Assembly: GCA_933228675.1 (NCBI GenBank)
Contig: CAKOFX010000006.1
Coordinates: 377,992-441,991, forward strand
Direction: 5' to 3'
DNA length: 64,000 nt
Source: Stomorhina lunata
Lineage: Eukaryota > Arthropoda > Insecta > Diptera > Rhiniidae
Positions 25,069 to 37,210 of this stretch are shown here, piece by piece (within the stretch, counting starts at the first letter, position 1; every line of letters begins with the position of its first letter). Below the pieces are notes generated by a model. The model made no database searches and was not told the origin of the DNA. It saw only the letters and a program-made list of their open reading frames with translations. Both the position numbers and the translations under genes were made by a program.

Positions 25069-25509
25069 TGGTTACCTTGTAATGACTACAACATACCCAC
25101 CGAATAAATAATAAGTCATTACAGAATTACTTATTTTTAATTAAGATGGTAATTTAAACTAAATGGCCCCGGTTCAAATCCCACCAAGACCAACAATTTT
25201 TTTATTAAAAGAGTCCTTTTAAATGATTTTTGGATTTTAAGAACTTAAAAATTACCTTCTATAAAAAAAAATTTGAAAATTAACTCACGGTAATGGAAAA
25301 AATACCACCATTTTGACTATGTAGGGGATGTTGGATACCAAACACGGTTCTGATTGGTCTTAACTTGGGTAAGACCAACTTATCTGGTTCATCCTTCATC
25401 TTAACTGTGGACACTGTTCTCCTCGTGGTATCACCCGGGGAACTACTTTAACACCCCTTAATATAGTGAGCTAACATGTACCGAGAGTTGTTCCATAAGA
25501 TCGATAAAA

Positions 25510-25713
25510 ATGGTTAAGGACGACGGGCTAGTAACCTTCTCTGGGAAAAAACAATTACTATCAAGAGGAAAAAATTATAATAAAAATGTCCCATCAGCTA
25601 ATGTTAGAAGAGGATGTCCAAAACTTGGATGGAAAGACCAAGTAGAGGAACACTTTTCAAAACTTATAAAAATGGAAAATATTCGCATAAATTCGAAGTC
25701 CATTGAATTCTAA
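25510..25713 (+). pseudogene. LINE-derived C-terminal scrap inside the TIR element
   Basis: A 67-codon open frame contains RRGCPKLGWKDQVEE, which resembles the conserved (R)RGRPKLRW-D-VEEDL tail of insect non-LTR retrotransposon polyproteins. The matching region of the inner copy (about 26510-26690, minus strand) is frame-broken. It is probably a captured LINE fragment. A working protein is unlikely. Confidence 0.45.
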
Positions 25714-25867
25714 AATATGCTGGGACTTTGACTCTAACAGGTTCTAACTACGAGTATAGGCCATTTAAGTAAGTAAGAGTCAATAATATATAAAAACTTA
25801 TATAAAAAAGAAAATTTAAATTGTTTAAGTTTTAAAATAATTAGAAAAGAAAACTTCTTTATTGTTT

Positions 25868-27174
25868 CCCAGTAAAACTTTTCATTACCAAATAATGAGT
25901 AAAACAGTTAAACTATTGAACACGAACTACTTACTCATTCGCTATTTAAGTCATTACATTAACATGGGGATGTCATTGGAGGCAAGTACTTACCAATTGC
26001 AGAAAAGTAATGGCTTGGGTAAGCAATTTGAGAGCAACAACAACAACAGCAACAACTTTTTTGTTGTTGTTTTATTAAAAACATATATTTTTACACGAAA
26101 TACAAAATTTTTTTTGTGATCCCATGGGGGCTCGAACCCAGACCCTCCGACTGCTAGGCAGATACTCTTCCACTGAGCTACTTCATATGTTGAAAACTTA
26201 GCAGCTTATAATTAATATAAACAATTTTTATTTTTAGATCCAAAATCATGTGAAAATAACTTTGTTTTTCCTTGCTTTTTTTTACTTTGTTGTAATTTTT
26301 GGAAAAATATTTGTATACGATTTTTTGTAATTATTTTAAAACTTTTTTAAAATTATTTTAAAACTTAAACAATTTAAATCTTCTTTTTTGTATAAGTTTT
26401 TACATAAGATTGACTCTTATTTACTTAAATGTTACGACCTGTTAAGGTCAAAGTCGGAGCATATTTTAGAATTCCATGGATTTCGATCTTGTGCAAATAT
26501 TCTTTTTTTTTTATAGGCCAAGCTTTGAAAAATGTTCCTCTACTTGGTCTTTCTATCGAAGTTTCGGACATCCTCCTCTAATATTAGTTAGTGGGACATT
26601 TCAATTCTAATTTTATCCTCTTCATTTTATTTTTTTTTTTCAAGAGAGAGTTACTAGCCCGTAATCCTAACCCATTTTTATCGATCTTATGGGACAACTC
26701 TCTGAACATGTTAACTCACACTATTAATGGGTGTTAAACTAGCTCCCCGGGTGATACCATGAGGAGGTGTGTGTCCACAGTTGAGATGAAGGATGACCCA
26801 GATAAGTTGGGCTTACCAAGTTAAGACCAATTAGAATCGTGTTTGGTATTCAACATCCCCTACATAAGCAAAATTGACTCATGGTGTTATTTTTTCATTA
26901 ACGTGAGTTAGTTTTACAAATTTTTTTTTACAGAAGATAATATTTAAGTTCTTAAAATTCAAAAATCATTTAAAAAAACTCTTTTAATAAAAACAAAACT
27001 TAAAAAAATTGTTGCCCTTGGTGGGATTTGAACCGGGGCCATTCAGTTTAAATTACCATCTTAATTACAAATAAGTACTTCTGTAATAACTTATTATTTA
27101 TTCGGATGGTATGTTGTAGTCGTTACAAGGTAACCAGTTATCAGAGTACTTGCCATTACCAAAGTTTTGCTGGG
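25868..27174 (-). mobile_element. Inner, inverted copy of the same TIR transposon
   Basis: It is 1307 bp. Its plus-strand left end CCCAGTAAAACTTTTCATTA equals the outer element's right end reversed, and its right end ...CCATTACCAAAGTTTTGCTGGG, shown here in part, equals the outer left end reversed. Block order along the strand is therefore L1, (L2, L1', ) L2', with the bracket being this insertion. Its sequence is diverged from the outer copy by scattered substitutions and indels. It lacks the 320-bp MITE. Confidence 0.8.
26116..26186 (-). other. tRNA-Ala-like segment in the TIR element (not a functional tRNA)
   Basis: On the minus strand it reads AGCTCAGTGGAAGAG (D-arm/box A-like), CTAGCAG at the anticodon-loop position (anticodon AGC) and GGGTTCGAGCCCCC (T-arm/box B-like). 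The acceptor arms do not pair and the anticodon stem has a mismatch. The outer copy retains only the T-arm part (about 27318-27345), showing it belongs to the transposon. Confidence 0.65.
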
Positions 27175-27575
27175 TTTTTAAATAGATTTAACATTTACAA
27201 AAAATCGTATAGAACTAAATAATTTTTCAAAAATTACAAAAAACCAAAAAAATCAGGAAAAAACAAAGTTATTATCACATGATTTTGGATCTAAAAATAA
27301 AAATTGTCTACATTAATTATGGGGGTTCGAGCCCCCATGGGGCCATAAAAAAAATTTGTATTTGTAGCTTACCCAAGTCATTACTTTTCTGCAATTGATA
27401 AGTACTTGCCTCCAATGACATCCCCTTGTCAATGTAATGACTTAAACAGTGAGTGAGTAAGTAGTTCGTGTTCAATAGTTTAGCTGCTTAACTCATTATT
27501 TGGTAATGAAGAGTTTTGCTGGGATGTTACTAACAAATGATCTATGACTTGCTATTGGAACAAAGTTTGTCTTCT

Positions 27576-29047
27576 AGTACCTGGTAGACCGAGCCTTGCT
27601 CGGAGCTTTATGATAAGCATTTTGAGGAAAATTTTAAAGTTTTTATATATTTTATATTATAAAGTGCTAAAATAAATTTAGAGGAAAGACATTGTAGAAA
27701 TATTCAGTTAATTTTGAATTATTTGATTTATTTTGTCCGACCAACGCATAGTTTGCATAGTTTGCAGTTTAACTCATTTTGAATAATTTTGGAAATTATT
27801 CATATCAACAGAAACCTCTGTCGACTCATGCGCAACAACTTTGCTAAAGATTATAGTCTGATCAAATGCACAGTTTACGATTTAATTCATTTTGAGTAGT
27901 TTTCTGTGGCGCCACCTGTCGGACTTTGCTTATTCCAATTCATAAACCTTCTTCGGCTTATCCGTAACAACTTTGCTGAAGATTATAGCATGATTAAATG
28001 TACAGCATACGATTAAATTGACTTTGAGTAAATTTCAGTAGCGCCACCTGTCGAAATTTCTTCATACCAACTAAGAAACCTTCGTCGGCTCATGTGCAAC
28101 AACTTTGCTAAAGATTGTAGCATGATTAAATGTACAGATTACGATTAAATTGACTTTGAGTAAGTTTCTGTAGCGCCACCTGTCGGAAATTATTCATACC
28201 AACTAAAAAGCCTTCGTCGGCTCATGCGCTACAACTTTGCTAAAGATCATAGCATGATCAAATGTACAGTTTACGATTTAATTAATTTTTAGTAATTTTC
28301 AGTGGCGCCATCTGTCGGAAATTAGTCTTATCCACTTTAAAACCTTCGCCGGCTTATCCGCAACATCTTCGCTAAAGAGCATAACACAATCAAATTCACA
28401 GTTTACTATTCTATAAAGAACATACATACAGACAAACATTCATTTGTTTAAAATAATACTAATTTTTCCCCCTTTTTCTTCCCTAATTTCTAAAAGTTCC
28501 ATATGTATATTTGGTACTTTTTTGGTGCCAATTGAATTCGGTACATTTTTTTAAAACGCATTTAACATAATGTATAATGTTCCTATTCATATTACTTTGG
28601 AGATGTTAAGTTATCATTTTATCCCTTTTTTACCCATTTTGGCTCCAAAATCAAAAAAGTACCAAATACGTGTTTCATGTTTTTTTACATCTATTGATTG
28701 CAGTACCAAGTTTCTTTCTATATTCTTTAGTTTAAAATATAAGAGTGGGTTAAAAAGGTGCCAAAAAAACTATTTTCAACCTTTTTTACCCCCTATCGGA
28801 CATAGTTTCAAAAATGTACCAAACACCTGTCCGCTTATTTTCAAAGCTGTTTAAAACGTAATTTTAATTTTGTTTCTATACCTATTACTTTAGGAGACAT
28901 AGCGTTTTCGGTTTTTCCCCCTTTTACCCGTTTTTACCCTTTTAGAGGTAAAAGTTCCAAAAGTCCCTTCTTCTTCGACCTATACATCAAAAAAGATACC
29001 CACTGTCCAAATTTTATCAAAATCGTTAGAGCCGTTTTCGAGATAGC

Positions 29048-29090
<43 letters not shown>

Positions 29091-29114
29091 TATTGCTCGT
29101 TTAAGAATATAAGA
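27576..29114 (-). mobile_element. Helitron-like element, copy B
   Basis: Reverse orientation relative to copy A: hairpin end TAGTACCTGGTAGACCGAGC at the left and TTAAGAATATAAGA at the right, about 1.54 kb. It has the 131-bp internal units and a single copy of the 109-bp segment. It has no SINE and no transposition genes. A 94-codon frame (28570-28854) is an accidental reading of the repeat. Confidence 0.85.
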
Positions 29115-29532
29115 TTTACCGAAATGCATACGTACGTAAGTTTGCGAATTGTAGGTAAATGACCATTTTATTAGGTCTTTAAGAAATGTTTAATAAATAA
29201 TAATTGTTGTATTAGTCGTACCAATATTCAGAATGACAGCACTTAAGTTATGTAGTTATTAAACTTTAAAAGTTTGACATGCCAAATATCTTGATTTTAA
29301 GTCTAATATATAGAATTCAAGTATATAAAACTGACAGTGTATATAATGAGATGGACACACAAGTAAAAATAAACTTTTCTTTTCGACTTGAAAATAAAGT
29401 TTCATGGATTTTAAGTCAGGTCAGGTAAGACTAAGTGAGTATTAGCATAATGAGTATGCAAAGAGCTAAAAAAATCATATCTTTAGTTCTATACTAATGC
29501 GATCATTCTTGAAATTGAGCCAAGAAAAAACA
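29115..29532. other. Unassigned AT-rich sequence
   Basis: No gene or repeat recognised. Confidence 0.4.
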
Positions 29533-29986
29533 TGTAAGAGTGTTATATTCAGTCGTACCGAATCTTATATACCCACCATCAAGTTGTGTTAAATTTAGAA
29601 ACGTATCTCATATATCTACAAGGGTGCAGCTAATTCAAAATGTGGACCAAAACTGAAAAAATCGCTAAGCTAATTGGTATTGATGGTAAAACCTTTGAAC
29701 TAAATTCGATTGCAGTAGCTTTATATTTCAATTTTTAAAAATATCTTAGTGATTTCCCCAGTATTTACTTTGATCAAAATTCGGTCTCATAACCGGGTAT
29801 AGTTTTACATTAATAAGTTGTTAAATACTTTTAGTTGTACTTAATATGTAGTTAGGATAACACGTTAGTAGTAATACGACAGGTCCATATATTTCGTTAG
29901 GAGTTCCTAATGAATCCATCATTTATGTCTCACTCTGCACACTATTGAATTTAATCAAAATATTTAGATCAATAACTGAGATATCT
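29533..29986 (+). repeat. Family-1 repeat, 3'-truncated at the DD37E copy
   Basis: Terminus-like CATGTAAGAGTGTTATATTC with a mutated stem, followed by the standard order up to GGAGTTCCTAATGAATCCAT. About 70 bp that match neither family 1 nor the transposon precede the transposase homology. Confidence 0.75.
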
Positions 29987-30712
29987 CCTAACACTTCTTT
30001 AAGAAAAGCAGCTCGTACGGTGAAATGTTCTACGAATTTTGCACATAGAGTCAAAGCTTATACTGGACTGAAGACATACAAAGTCCAAGAGCGAAAAAAG
30101 TCTGATTTTATAAAAAAATGCACCTGTTGTGTGATGGATGATGAAACATACGTACTGGCAGACTTTCCTCAACTTCCTGGTCAAGATTTTTATGTTGCTG
30201 ATAAACGGGGCAATGTTCGGCAAGAGTTTCGCACAAAAAAACAAACAAAATTCCCTAAGAAGTTTCTCGTGTGGCAAGCTATTTGCAGTTGTGGCAAAAG
30301 AAGTAAAGTGTTTGTGGCATCTGGCACAATAAACACAGAAATTTATATAAAGAAGTGCCTACAAAAACGGTTGTTACCGTTTTTAAGAGAGCACAGAGTG
30401 ACTACATTTTTTTGGCCCGATTTGACATCATGCCATTATGGAAAAAAGGCCTTTGAGTGGTACTCAAAGAATAATGTCATTTTTATACCACGAGAGGCAA
30501 ATCCACCTAACTGTCCAGAACTTCGGCCTGTGGAAAGGTATTGGGCTCTAGTAAAAAAGGAATTGAAGAACACAGGAAAGATTTCCAAGAACTTGTCCGA
30601 TTTTAAGCGCAGGTATAACACATGCTCCAAAAAGGTATCAGAAGCAACTGTAAAATCTTTAATGGGAGGGTTTCCGAAAAAAGTCGATAATTTTGCAAAA
30701 CCCGAGTACTAA
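29987..30712 (+). pseudogene. DD37E transposase, N-terminally truncated but open reading frame
   Basis: A 255-codon frame starts at an ATG in foreign sequence (29945). Transposase homology begins at residue 15. Catalytic residues are all present: Asp in MDDETYV (residue 66), Asp in WPDLTSCHYG (159) and Glu in PELRPVERYW (197), with spacing 37 between the last two. Compared with copy 1 it has a 47-bp and a 5-bp deletion and a 1-bp insertion just before the core, which sum to 17 codons and keep the frame. The helix-turn-helix part is lost, so DNA binding is unlikely. It ends KPEY then TAA. Confidence 0.9.
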
Positions 30713-30843
30713 GTAAACATTTTAATGCTAAATGATTTTGTATAATATGTCATTATATTTGTGTATTTTGTAGAGTTTTTACATTAAAAGGTTTGATTTT
30801 TATTTAAGAAAATCCAACTACAAATTTTATTTAGAGCACTCTT
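29987..30843 (+). mobile_element. DD37E transposon, 5'-truncated copy 2
   Basis: It matches copy 1 from the codons for PNTSLRK (29987) to the right TIR, ending AGAGCACTCTT at 30843 followed by TA (30844-30845). The TA lies within family-1 sequence AATATTGGCTCAAAAACC, which is uninterrupted at 50936. The left TIR and the first half of the DNA-binding region are missing. Confidence 0.9.
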
Positions 30844-30845
30844 TA

Positions 30846-32371
30846 TTGGCTCAAAAACCAAAAACGAATCCTTATGAAATTCTAAGACGATTGAGCCATG
30901 TCCGTCTGTCTGTTGAAATCACGATAACGCCTAAACGAAAGGAGCTAGCTCACTGAAACTTAGTAAAAATATTCTTTATCTCTGAGAAAATTTTTGTATT
31001 GAAATTGGGCAGAATCGGTTCACATTTGACCATAGCTCCCGTATAACCTCGTCTAGGCTAATCGCTTATTTGTTAATAAATGACAAATTATAGCAGGTAT
31101 GATGATAAATTTGGTATATAGAAGTTTTATATTAGCCCTAGACAGCGTGTAAAATTTCATCAAAATCGGTTCAAATTTAGCCATAGCTCCCGTACAAAAA
31201 ACTTACGAAAACAGCCTAAATTTCACCTAAAATACATTTAAATGCTAATAAATCTAAAAGTATAACAAATATAACCAACAAGAAAGTCTTATATCAATGC
31301 CAGCCAGTGTGCAAATTTTTGTCGCAATCCGTCAACATTTGACTATAGCTCCCATATAAAAAACTTATAGAAACACAAAAATACATAAAGAAAAGGTTGT
31401 TTATGTCCGTCTGTCCGTCAGATAAAAGCACGATAGCGCCTTAACGAAAAGAGCTAGAGGGACAAAATTTTACAAAAGTATTTTGGATGTCTTGAAAAAG
31501 ATGTGTGTTGAAAATGGACAAAATCGGTTCAAATTTAGTTAGAGCTCCCATATAACCCCGCCCCGGGAAACACATTAATGCTGATAAATTGAATACAATT
31601 CTAATAGCTATGACGAATAAATTTAAAATAGGGAAGTTTTATACAATTTTTGATCAGTTTATCAAATTTTATAGGAATCAGTCCATATTTGACTTTAGCT
31701 TTCATATAAAAAACACTCACGGAAACCAAAAACTTTAGCAAAGGCCAGTTAAAAGCTATTAAATTAGAAACTATGATAGGTATAGTCACTAAAGTTTGCA
31801 AGAATAAGCTCTATATATATATCAGCCAGTGTGTAAAATTTTGTTACAATCGGTCAACATTTGGCTATAATTCTTATGTATATAACATCCCCTTTTTTAT
31901 ATCTACAATCAAAAATATTTGGAGGTACATTCATTATATTAAGAATGCACCTATGAAATTATATAGGCATCAATCAATGTTCAGCCCAGACTTTACATAT
32001 GATGAATGCATTAGGAACTCCTAACGAAATATATGGATCTGCCGTATTACTATTAACGTGTTTAACTGCATATTAAGCACAACGAAAAGTATTTAACAAC
32101 TTATTAATGTAAAACTATACCCGGTTATGAGACCGAATTTTGATCAAAGTAAATACTAGGGAAACTACTAAAATATTTTTAAATGTTGAACTATAAAGCT
32201 ACGGCAACCGAATTTAGTCCAAAGGTTTTACAAACAATACCAATTATCTTAGCGATTTTTTCAGTTTTGGTCCAGATTTTAAATTAGCAAACCCATGTTT
32301 CTGAATTTAACACAACTTGATGGTGGGTATATAATATTCGGCACAGCCGAATATAACGCTCTTACTTGTTA
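30846..32371 (-). repeat. Family-1 repeat, nearly complete
   Basis: It starts in GGCTCAAAAACCAAAAACGA, then TGTCCGTCTGTCTGTTG, the internal blocks, and ends with GGTGGGTATATAATATTCGG and CTCTTACTTGTT at 32371. Only the left 70 or so bases are displaced by the DD37E insertion. Confidence 0.85.
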
Positions 32372-33359
32372 AAGTTTCAGTTATATATCCAGAAAGTTGT
32401 TTTACGGAACCACTTGAAAAGAAGAAATATTTCCTTAATGATGTTTGTACTTACCTATTTATAAATAATTTGGCTCACATTCTGCCTCCAGCATTAACTG
32501 CATGTGACCTTTCAACAATAAAGAAAACAAACACTAACAATTTAGCAGCTTTTTATAGCAAACAGAAACAGCAGGACATACTAACAGGAAACAAAAAACG
32601 GAAATAGATTAATGTAAGTCGGTCTGTTCTGTAGGTGTGTAATGATGTCGTTAAGAAAATAACTACAAGAAATAACCAACAAAATCAGGTTCATTATCTA
32701 GTAATAGACAGGACTAAGTCTAAGTGAACAATTGGACTAAAATGGATATTTCGTTATTTGTAGACAACTTTAATGGATTTTGGTGCTATAGTGATTTTTG
32801 ATAAGAAAGAAAAGAACGTTGAAAGCAAAAAGTTTATAATATTTTAAGTATCACTAAGAAGATTACAATGTTGTATACGAGATTAACACAATTTAATGTT
32901 GTAAGTTTTTTTTAAGGTCGAGTATATGTCTTTTTTACTATAGATTCAGTTTCGTTAAAAATTTAATCTAATGTTTGCCTTAAGAGCAAAGATTCTTTGT
33001 TATTTGGATTTTTGTTTTGTTTTCTCATGTTGATTTGGAATTCTATAGAAAATGTTCACTGGAGCAAGACACGAGTGGAGGAGGCAATAAACAACTGGAC
33101 AAATAAAACAGGATAACAATAATGTGACATATCAAGAATATTAATAATGACCAACAACGATAACTAATGGCAGTAATAACAATAATAATATTTAACGAGG
33201 TTTTTTCTAAAAATAGGTTGAAAGACCATAAAACAGGAAATATATAATGTTAACATTTTTTTGTAAAAAATATTGCCTATAAGAGTAAATCCAGGACAAG
33301 TGACAGTGACTCTTCTGTCACCACTTGAAAATATATCAATAACAATTGTTCTTTAATAA
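32372..33359. other. Unassigned AT-rich sequence
   Basis: No domain-bearing frame, RNA gene or known repeat is seen. Confidence 0.4.
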
Positions 33360-34125
33360 AATTTCAACAGAAAATTTTTCGTTATAAAATTATCTTTAAA
33401 AATTTTTCGTTTTAAAAATTTCTATAGAAAATTATTCGCTATAAAAATTTCTATAGAAAATTTTTTGTTATAAAAATTTCTATAGAAATTTATTTGTTAT
33501 AAAAGTGTCTAAAGAAAATTGTTTGTTGTAAAATTTCCATAGATAATTTTTCATTATAAAAAATTCTTTAGAAAATTTATCGTTATAAGAATTTCTATAG
33601 AAAATTTGTTGTTAAAAAAATTTCTATCGAAAATTTTTAATTATAAAAATTTCTATAAAAAATTTTTATTTTAAAAATTTCTATAGGAAATTTTTTCGCT
33701 ATACAAAATTTTTTGTTATAAAAATTTCCATAAATAATTTTTCATTATAAAAATTTCTATGGACAAATTTTTCATTATGAAAATTTCCACAGAAAAATTT
33801 TTCAATATAAAAATTTATTTAGAAAAATTTTTTCTTTTAAAAATTTCTATAGGAAATTTTTTCGCTATAAAAATTTTTTTGTTATAAAAATTTCCATAAA
33901 TAATTTTTCATTATAAAAATTTCTATGGACAAATTTTTCATTATGAAAATTTCTATAGAAAAATTTTTCATTATAAAAATTTCTTTAGAAAAATTTTTTA
34001 TTAAAAATATTATAGAAAAATTTTTTATTATAAAAGTTTCTATAGAAAAGTTCCTATAAAAAATTTTTCGTTATAAAATATCTAGAGAAAATTTTTTCGA
34101 CAAAATTATTTCAACAGAAAATGAT
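33360..34125 (+). repeat. Degenerate left edge of the 28-bp array (array 3)
   Basis: Loose repeats of AAAATTTCTATAGAAAATTT and TTTCATTATAAA with irregular spacing. GACAAATTTTTCATTATG recurs near 33773 and 33928, showing a local duplication of about 155 bp. Confidence 0.85.
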
Positions 34126-34434
34126 AAAACTGGAAAATGTTTGAGTGTTTCTGTTCGTATGATAATCTTCGCTTTATGTTGATATTTGTTGGACACAATA
34201 ATAATTCGTATTTATTTAGTCCCTCAATATAAGATATAATGTGTGGTTTTTTTCTCTGTCTAGAATTAGGGATAATCCTCCTCATGAGATGGTCTAACCA
34301 ACCACCATAACGCGTCGAGGAAAGGTTTCCCCACCAAAATTTTTTGATTTTATCAAAAAACTATTCACTACAATAATAAATAATTGTAATGAATTGGGAT
34401 CTTAGTGCAATAAACTACAGCATAACTTTTTAAG
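34126..34434. other. Non-repetitive island within array 3
   Basis: About 300 bp with more G+C than the flanks (for example AACCACCATAACGCGTCGAGG, quoted in part, near 34300). I recognise no gene or element. It separates two degenerate parts of the minisatellite. Confidence 0.5.
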
Positions 34435-37210
34435 AAAGTTTTTCTTTCTAAACATTTTTATAAAAAATGTCTACAGAAAATTTTAAGCTATAAAATTTTT
34501 TAAAAAGTTTTAACAAAATTTTTTTGTCATTATAAAAATTTTTATTAAAAACCTTTTATTATTAAAATTTCTATAGAAAATCTTTCATTATAAAAATTTC
34601 TGTACAAAATTTTTTGTTACAAAAATTTCTGTATAAAATTTTTTGTTATAAAATTTTGTACATATAATTTTTCTCTCTTTTTCATAGAAAATTTTTTACT
34701 AAGAAAATTTTTCTTTATAAAAATTTCTATAAAAAAATTTTTTATTATAAACATTTCTTTAGAAAATGTTTTATACAAATTTCTTTAGAATTTTTTTTTA
34801 ATAAAATTTTTTTTAAAAAATTTTACATAAAAAAAATTTCTATAGAAAATTTTTAATTATAAAAATTTCTATAAATTTTTTATAGAAAATTTTTCGATGT
34901 AAAATTTCTATAAAAGATTTTTGTTGTAAATTTTCTATAGAAAATTTTTCGTTAATAATTTTCTATAGAAAATTTTTCGTTATAAATTTTCTTTAGGAAA
35001 TTTTTTGTTAATAATTTTCTTTAGAAAATTTTTCATTAGAAATTTTCTCTAGAAAATTTTTCATTATAAATTTTCTATAGAAAATTTTTCATTATAAATT
35101 TTCTATAGAAAATTTTTCATTAAAAATTTTCTATAGAAAATTTTTCATTAAAAATTTTCTATAGAAAATTTTTCATTATAAATTTTCTATAGAAAATTTT
35201 TCGTTATAAATTTTCTATAGAAAATTTTTCGTTATAAATTTTCTATAGAAAATTTTTCTTTATAAATTTTCTATAGAAAATTTTTCTTTATAAATTTTCT
35301 CTAGAAAATTTTTCATTATAAATTTTCTATAGAAAATTTTTCATTATAAATTTTCTATAGAAAATTTTTCATTATAAATTTTCTATAGAAAATTTTTCAT
35401 TATAAATTTTCTATAGAAAATTTTTCGTTATAAATTTTCTATAGAAAATTTTTCGTTATAAATTTTCTATAGAAAATTTTTCGTTATAAATTTTCTATAG
35501 AAAATTTTTCGTTATAAATTTTCTATAGAAAATTTTTCGTTATAAATTTTCTATAGAAAATTTTTCGTTATAAATTTTCCATAGAAAATTTTTCGTTATA
35601 AATTTTCTATAGAAAATTTTTCGTTATAAATTTTCTATAAAAAATTTTTCGTTATAAATTTTCTATAGAAAATTTTTCGTTATAAATCTTCTATAGAAAA
35701 TTTTTCGTTATAAATTTTCTATAGAAAATTTTTCGTTATAAATTTTCTATAGAAAATTTTTCGTTATAAATTTTCTATAGAAAATTTTTCGTTATAAATT
35801 TTCTATAGAAAATTTTTCATTATAAATTTTCTATAGAAAATTTTTCATTATAAATTTTCTGTAGAAAATTTTTCGTTATAAATTTTCTATAGAAAATTTT
35901 TCGTTATAAATTTTCTATAGAAAATTTTTCGTTATAAATTTTCTATAGAAAATTTTTCGTTATAAATTTTCTATAGAAAATTTTTCATTATAAATTTTCT
36001 ATAGAAAATTTTTCATTATAAATTTTCTATAGAAAATTTTTCATTAAAAATTTTCTATAGAAAATTTTTCATTATAAATTTTCTATAGAAAATTTTTCAT
36101 TAGAAACTTTCTATAGAAAATTTTTCATTAGAAATTTTGTATAGAAAATTTTTCATTAGAAATTTTCTCTAGAAAATTTTTCATTATAAATTTTCTATAG
36201 AAAATTTTTCATTATAAATTTTCTATAGAAAATTTTTCGTTATAAATTTTCTATAGAAAATTTTTCATTAAAAATTTTCTATAGAAAATTTTTCATTATA
36301 AATTTTCTATAGAAAATTTTTCGTTATAAATTTTCTATAGAAAATTTTTCTTTATAAATTTTCTATAAAAAATTTTTCTTTATAAATTTTCTCTAGAAAA
36401 TTTTTCATTATAAATTTTCTATAGAAAATTTTTCATTATAAATTTTCTATAGAAAATTTTTCATTATAAATTTTCTATAGAAAATTTTTCATTATAAATT
36501 TTTTATAGAAAATTTTTCATTATAAATTTTCTATAGAAAATTTTTCATTATAAATTTTCTATAGAAAATTTTTCATTATAAATTTTCTATAGAAAATTTT
36601 TCATTATAAATTTTTTATAGAAAATTTTTCATTATAAATTTTCTATAGAAAATTTTTCATTAAAAATTTTCTATAGAAAATTTTTCATTATAAATTTTCT
36701 ATAGAAAATTTTTCATTATAAATTTTCTATAGAAAATTTTTCATTATAAATTTTCCATAGAAAATTTTTCATTATAAATTTTCTATAGAAAATTTTTCAT
36801 TATAAATTTTCTATAGAAAAGTTTTCATTATAAATTTTCTAAAGAAAATTTTTCATTATAAATTTTCTAAAGAAAATTTTTCATTATAAATTTTCTGTAG
36901 AAAATTTTTCATTATAAATTTTCTATAGAAAATTTTTCTTTATAAATTTTCTATAGAAAATTTATAAAGAAAATTTTCTATAGAAAATTTGTTGTTATAA
37001 ATTTTCTATAGAAAATTTGTTGTTATAAATTTTCTATAGAAAATTTGTTGTTATAAATTTTCTATAGAAAATTTGTTGTTATAAATTTTCTATAGAAAAT
37101 TTGTTGTTATAAATTTTCTATAGAAAATTTGTTGTTATAAATTTTCTATAGAAAATTTGTTGTTATAAATTTTCTATAGAAAATTTGTTGTTATAAATTT
37201 TCTACAGAAA
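34435..37210 (+). repeat. 28-bp palindromic array, forward-polarity block
   Basis: Units of TATAAATTTTCTATAGAAAA plus TTTTTCGT or TTTTTCAT, with period 28 (CTATAG at 35887 and 35915). The 14-mer TTTTCTATAGAAAA is a perfect palindrome. Sub-blocks carry TTCGTTA, TTCATTA, TTCTTTA or TTGTTGTTA linkers. From about 34435 to 34900 the units are degenerate, then highly regular. Confidence 0.97.

Larger units (their letters stand above)
24709..27523 (+). mobile_element. Unclassified TIR transposon (outer copy), split by an inverted copy of itself
   Basis: The outer copy has left end CCCAGCAAAACTTTGGTAAT (24709) and right end ATTACC-type sequence ending GAGTTTTGCTGGG (27523), giving a 12-bp inverted repeat CCCAGCAAAACT. 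Its body is 24709-25867 plus 27175-27523 (about 1.5 kb, including a 0.3-kb MITE). The middle, 25868-27174, is a second copy in opposite orientation. Subterminal GTAATGRC / GTCATTAC motifs recur near both ends. No transposase is present. I see no convincing target-site duplication, so the superfamily is left open. Confidence 0.75.

Noticed and set aside
26116..26186. Functional tRNA-Ala gene on the minus strand
   Set aside because: The acceptor arms do not pair, the anticodon stem has a mismatch, and the segment is part of a repeated transposon with a deleted counterpart at about 27318-27345.
28570..28854. 94-codon plus-strand open frame in Helitron B, with a shorter counterpart at 44001-44186
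   Set aside because: Conserved only because the Helitron is repeated. Copy A, in the opposite orientation, has indels here, and no Rep or helicase motif is present.
29945..29986. ATG at 29945 as the natural start of the second DD37E transposase
   Set aside because: The first 14 codons have no similarity to copy 1 and lie outside the transposon, so the start is fortuitous.
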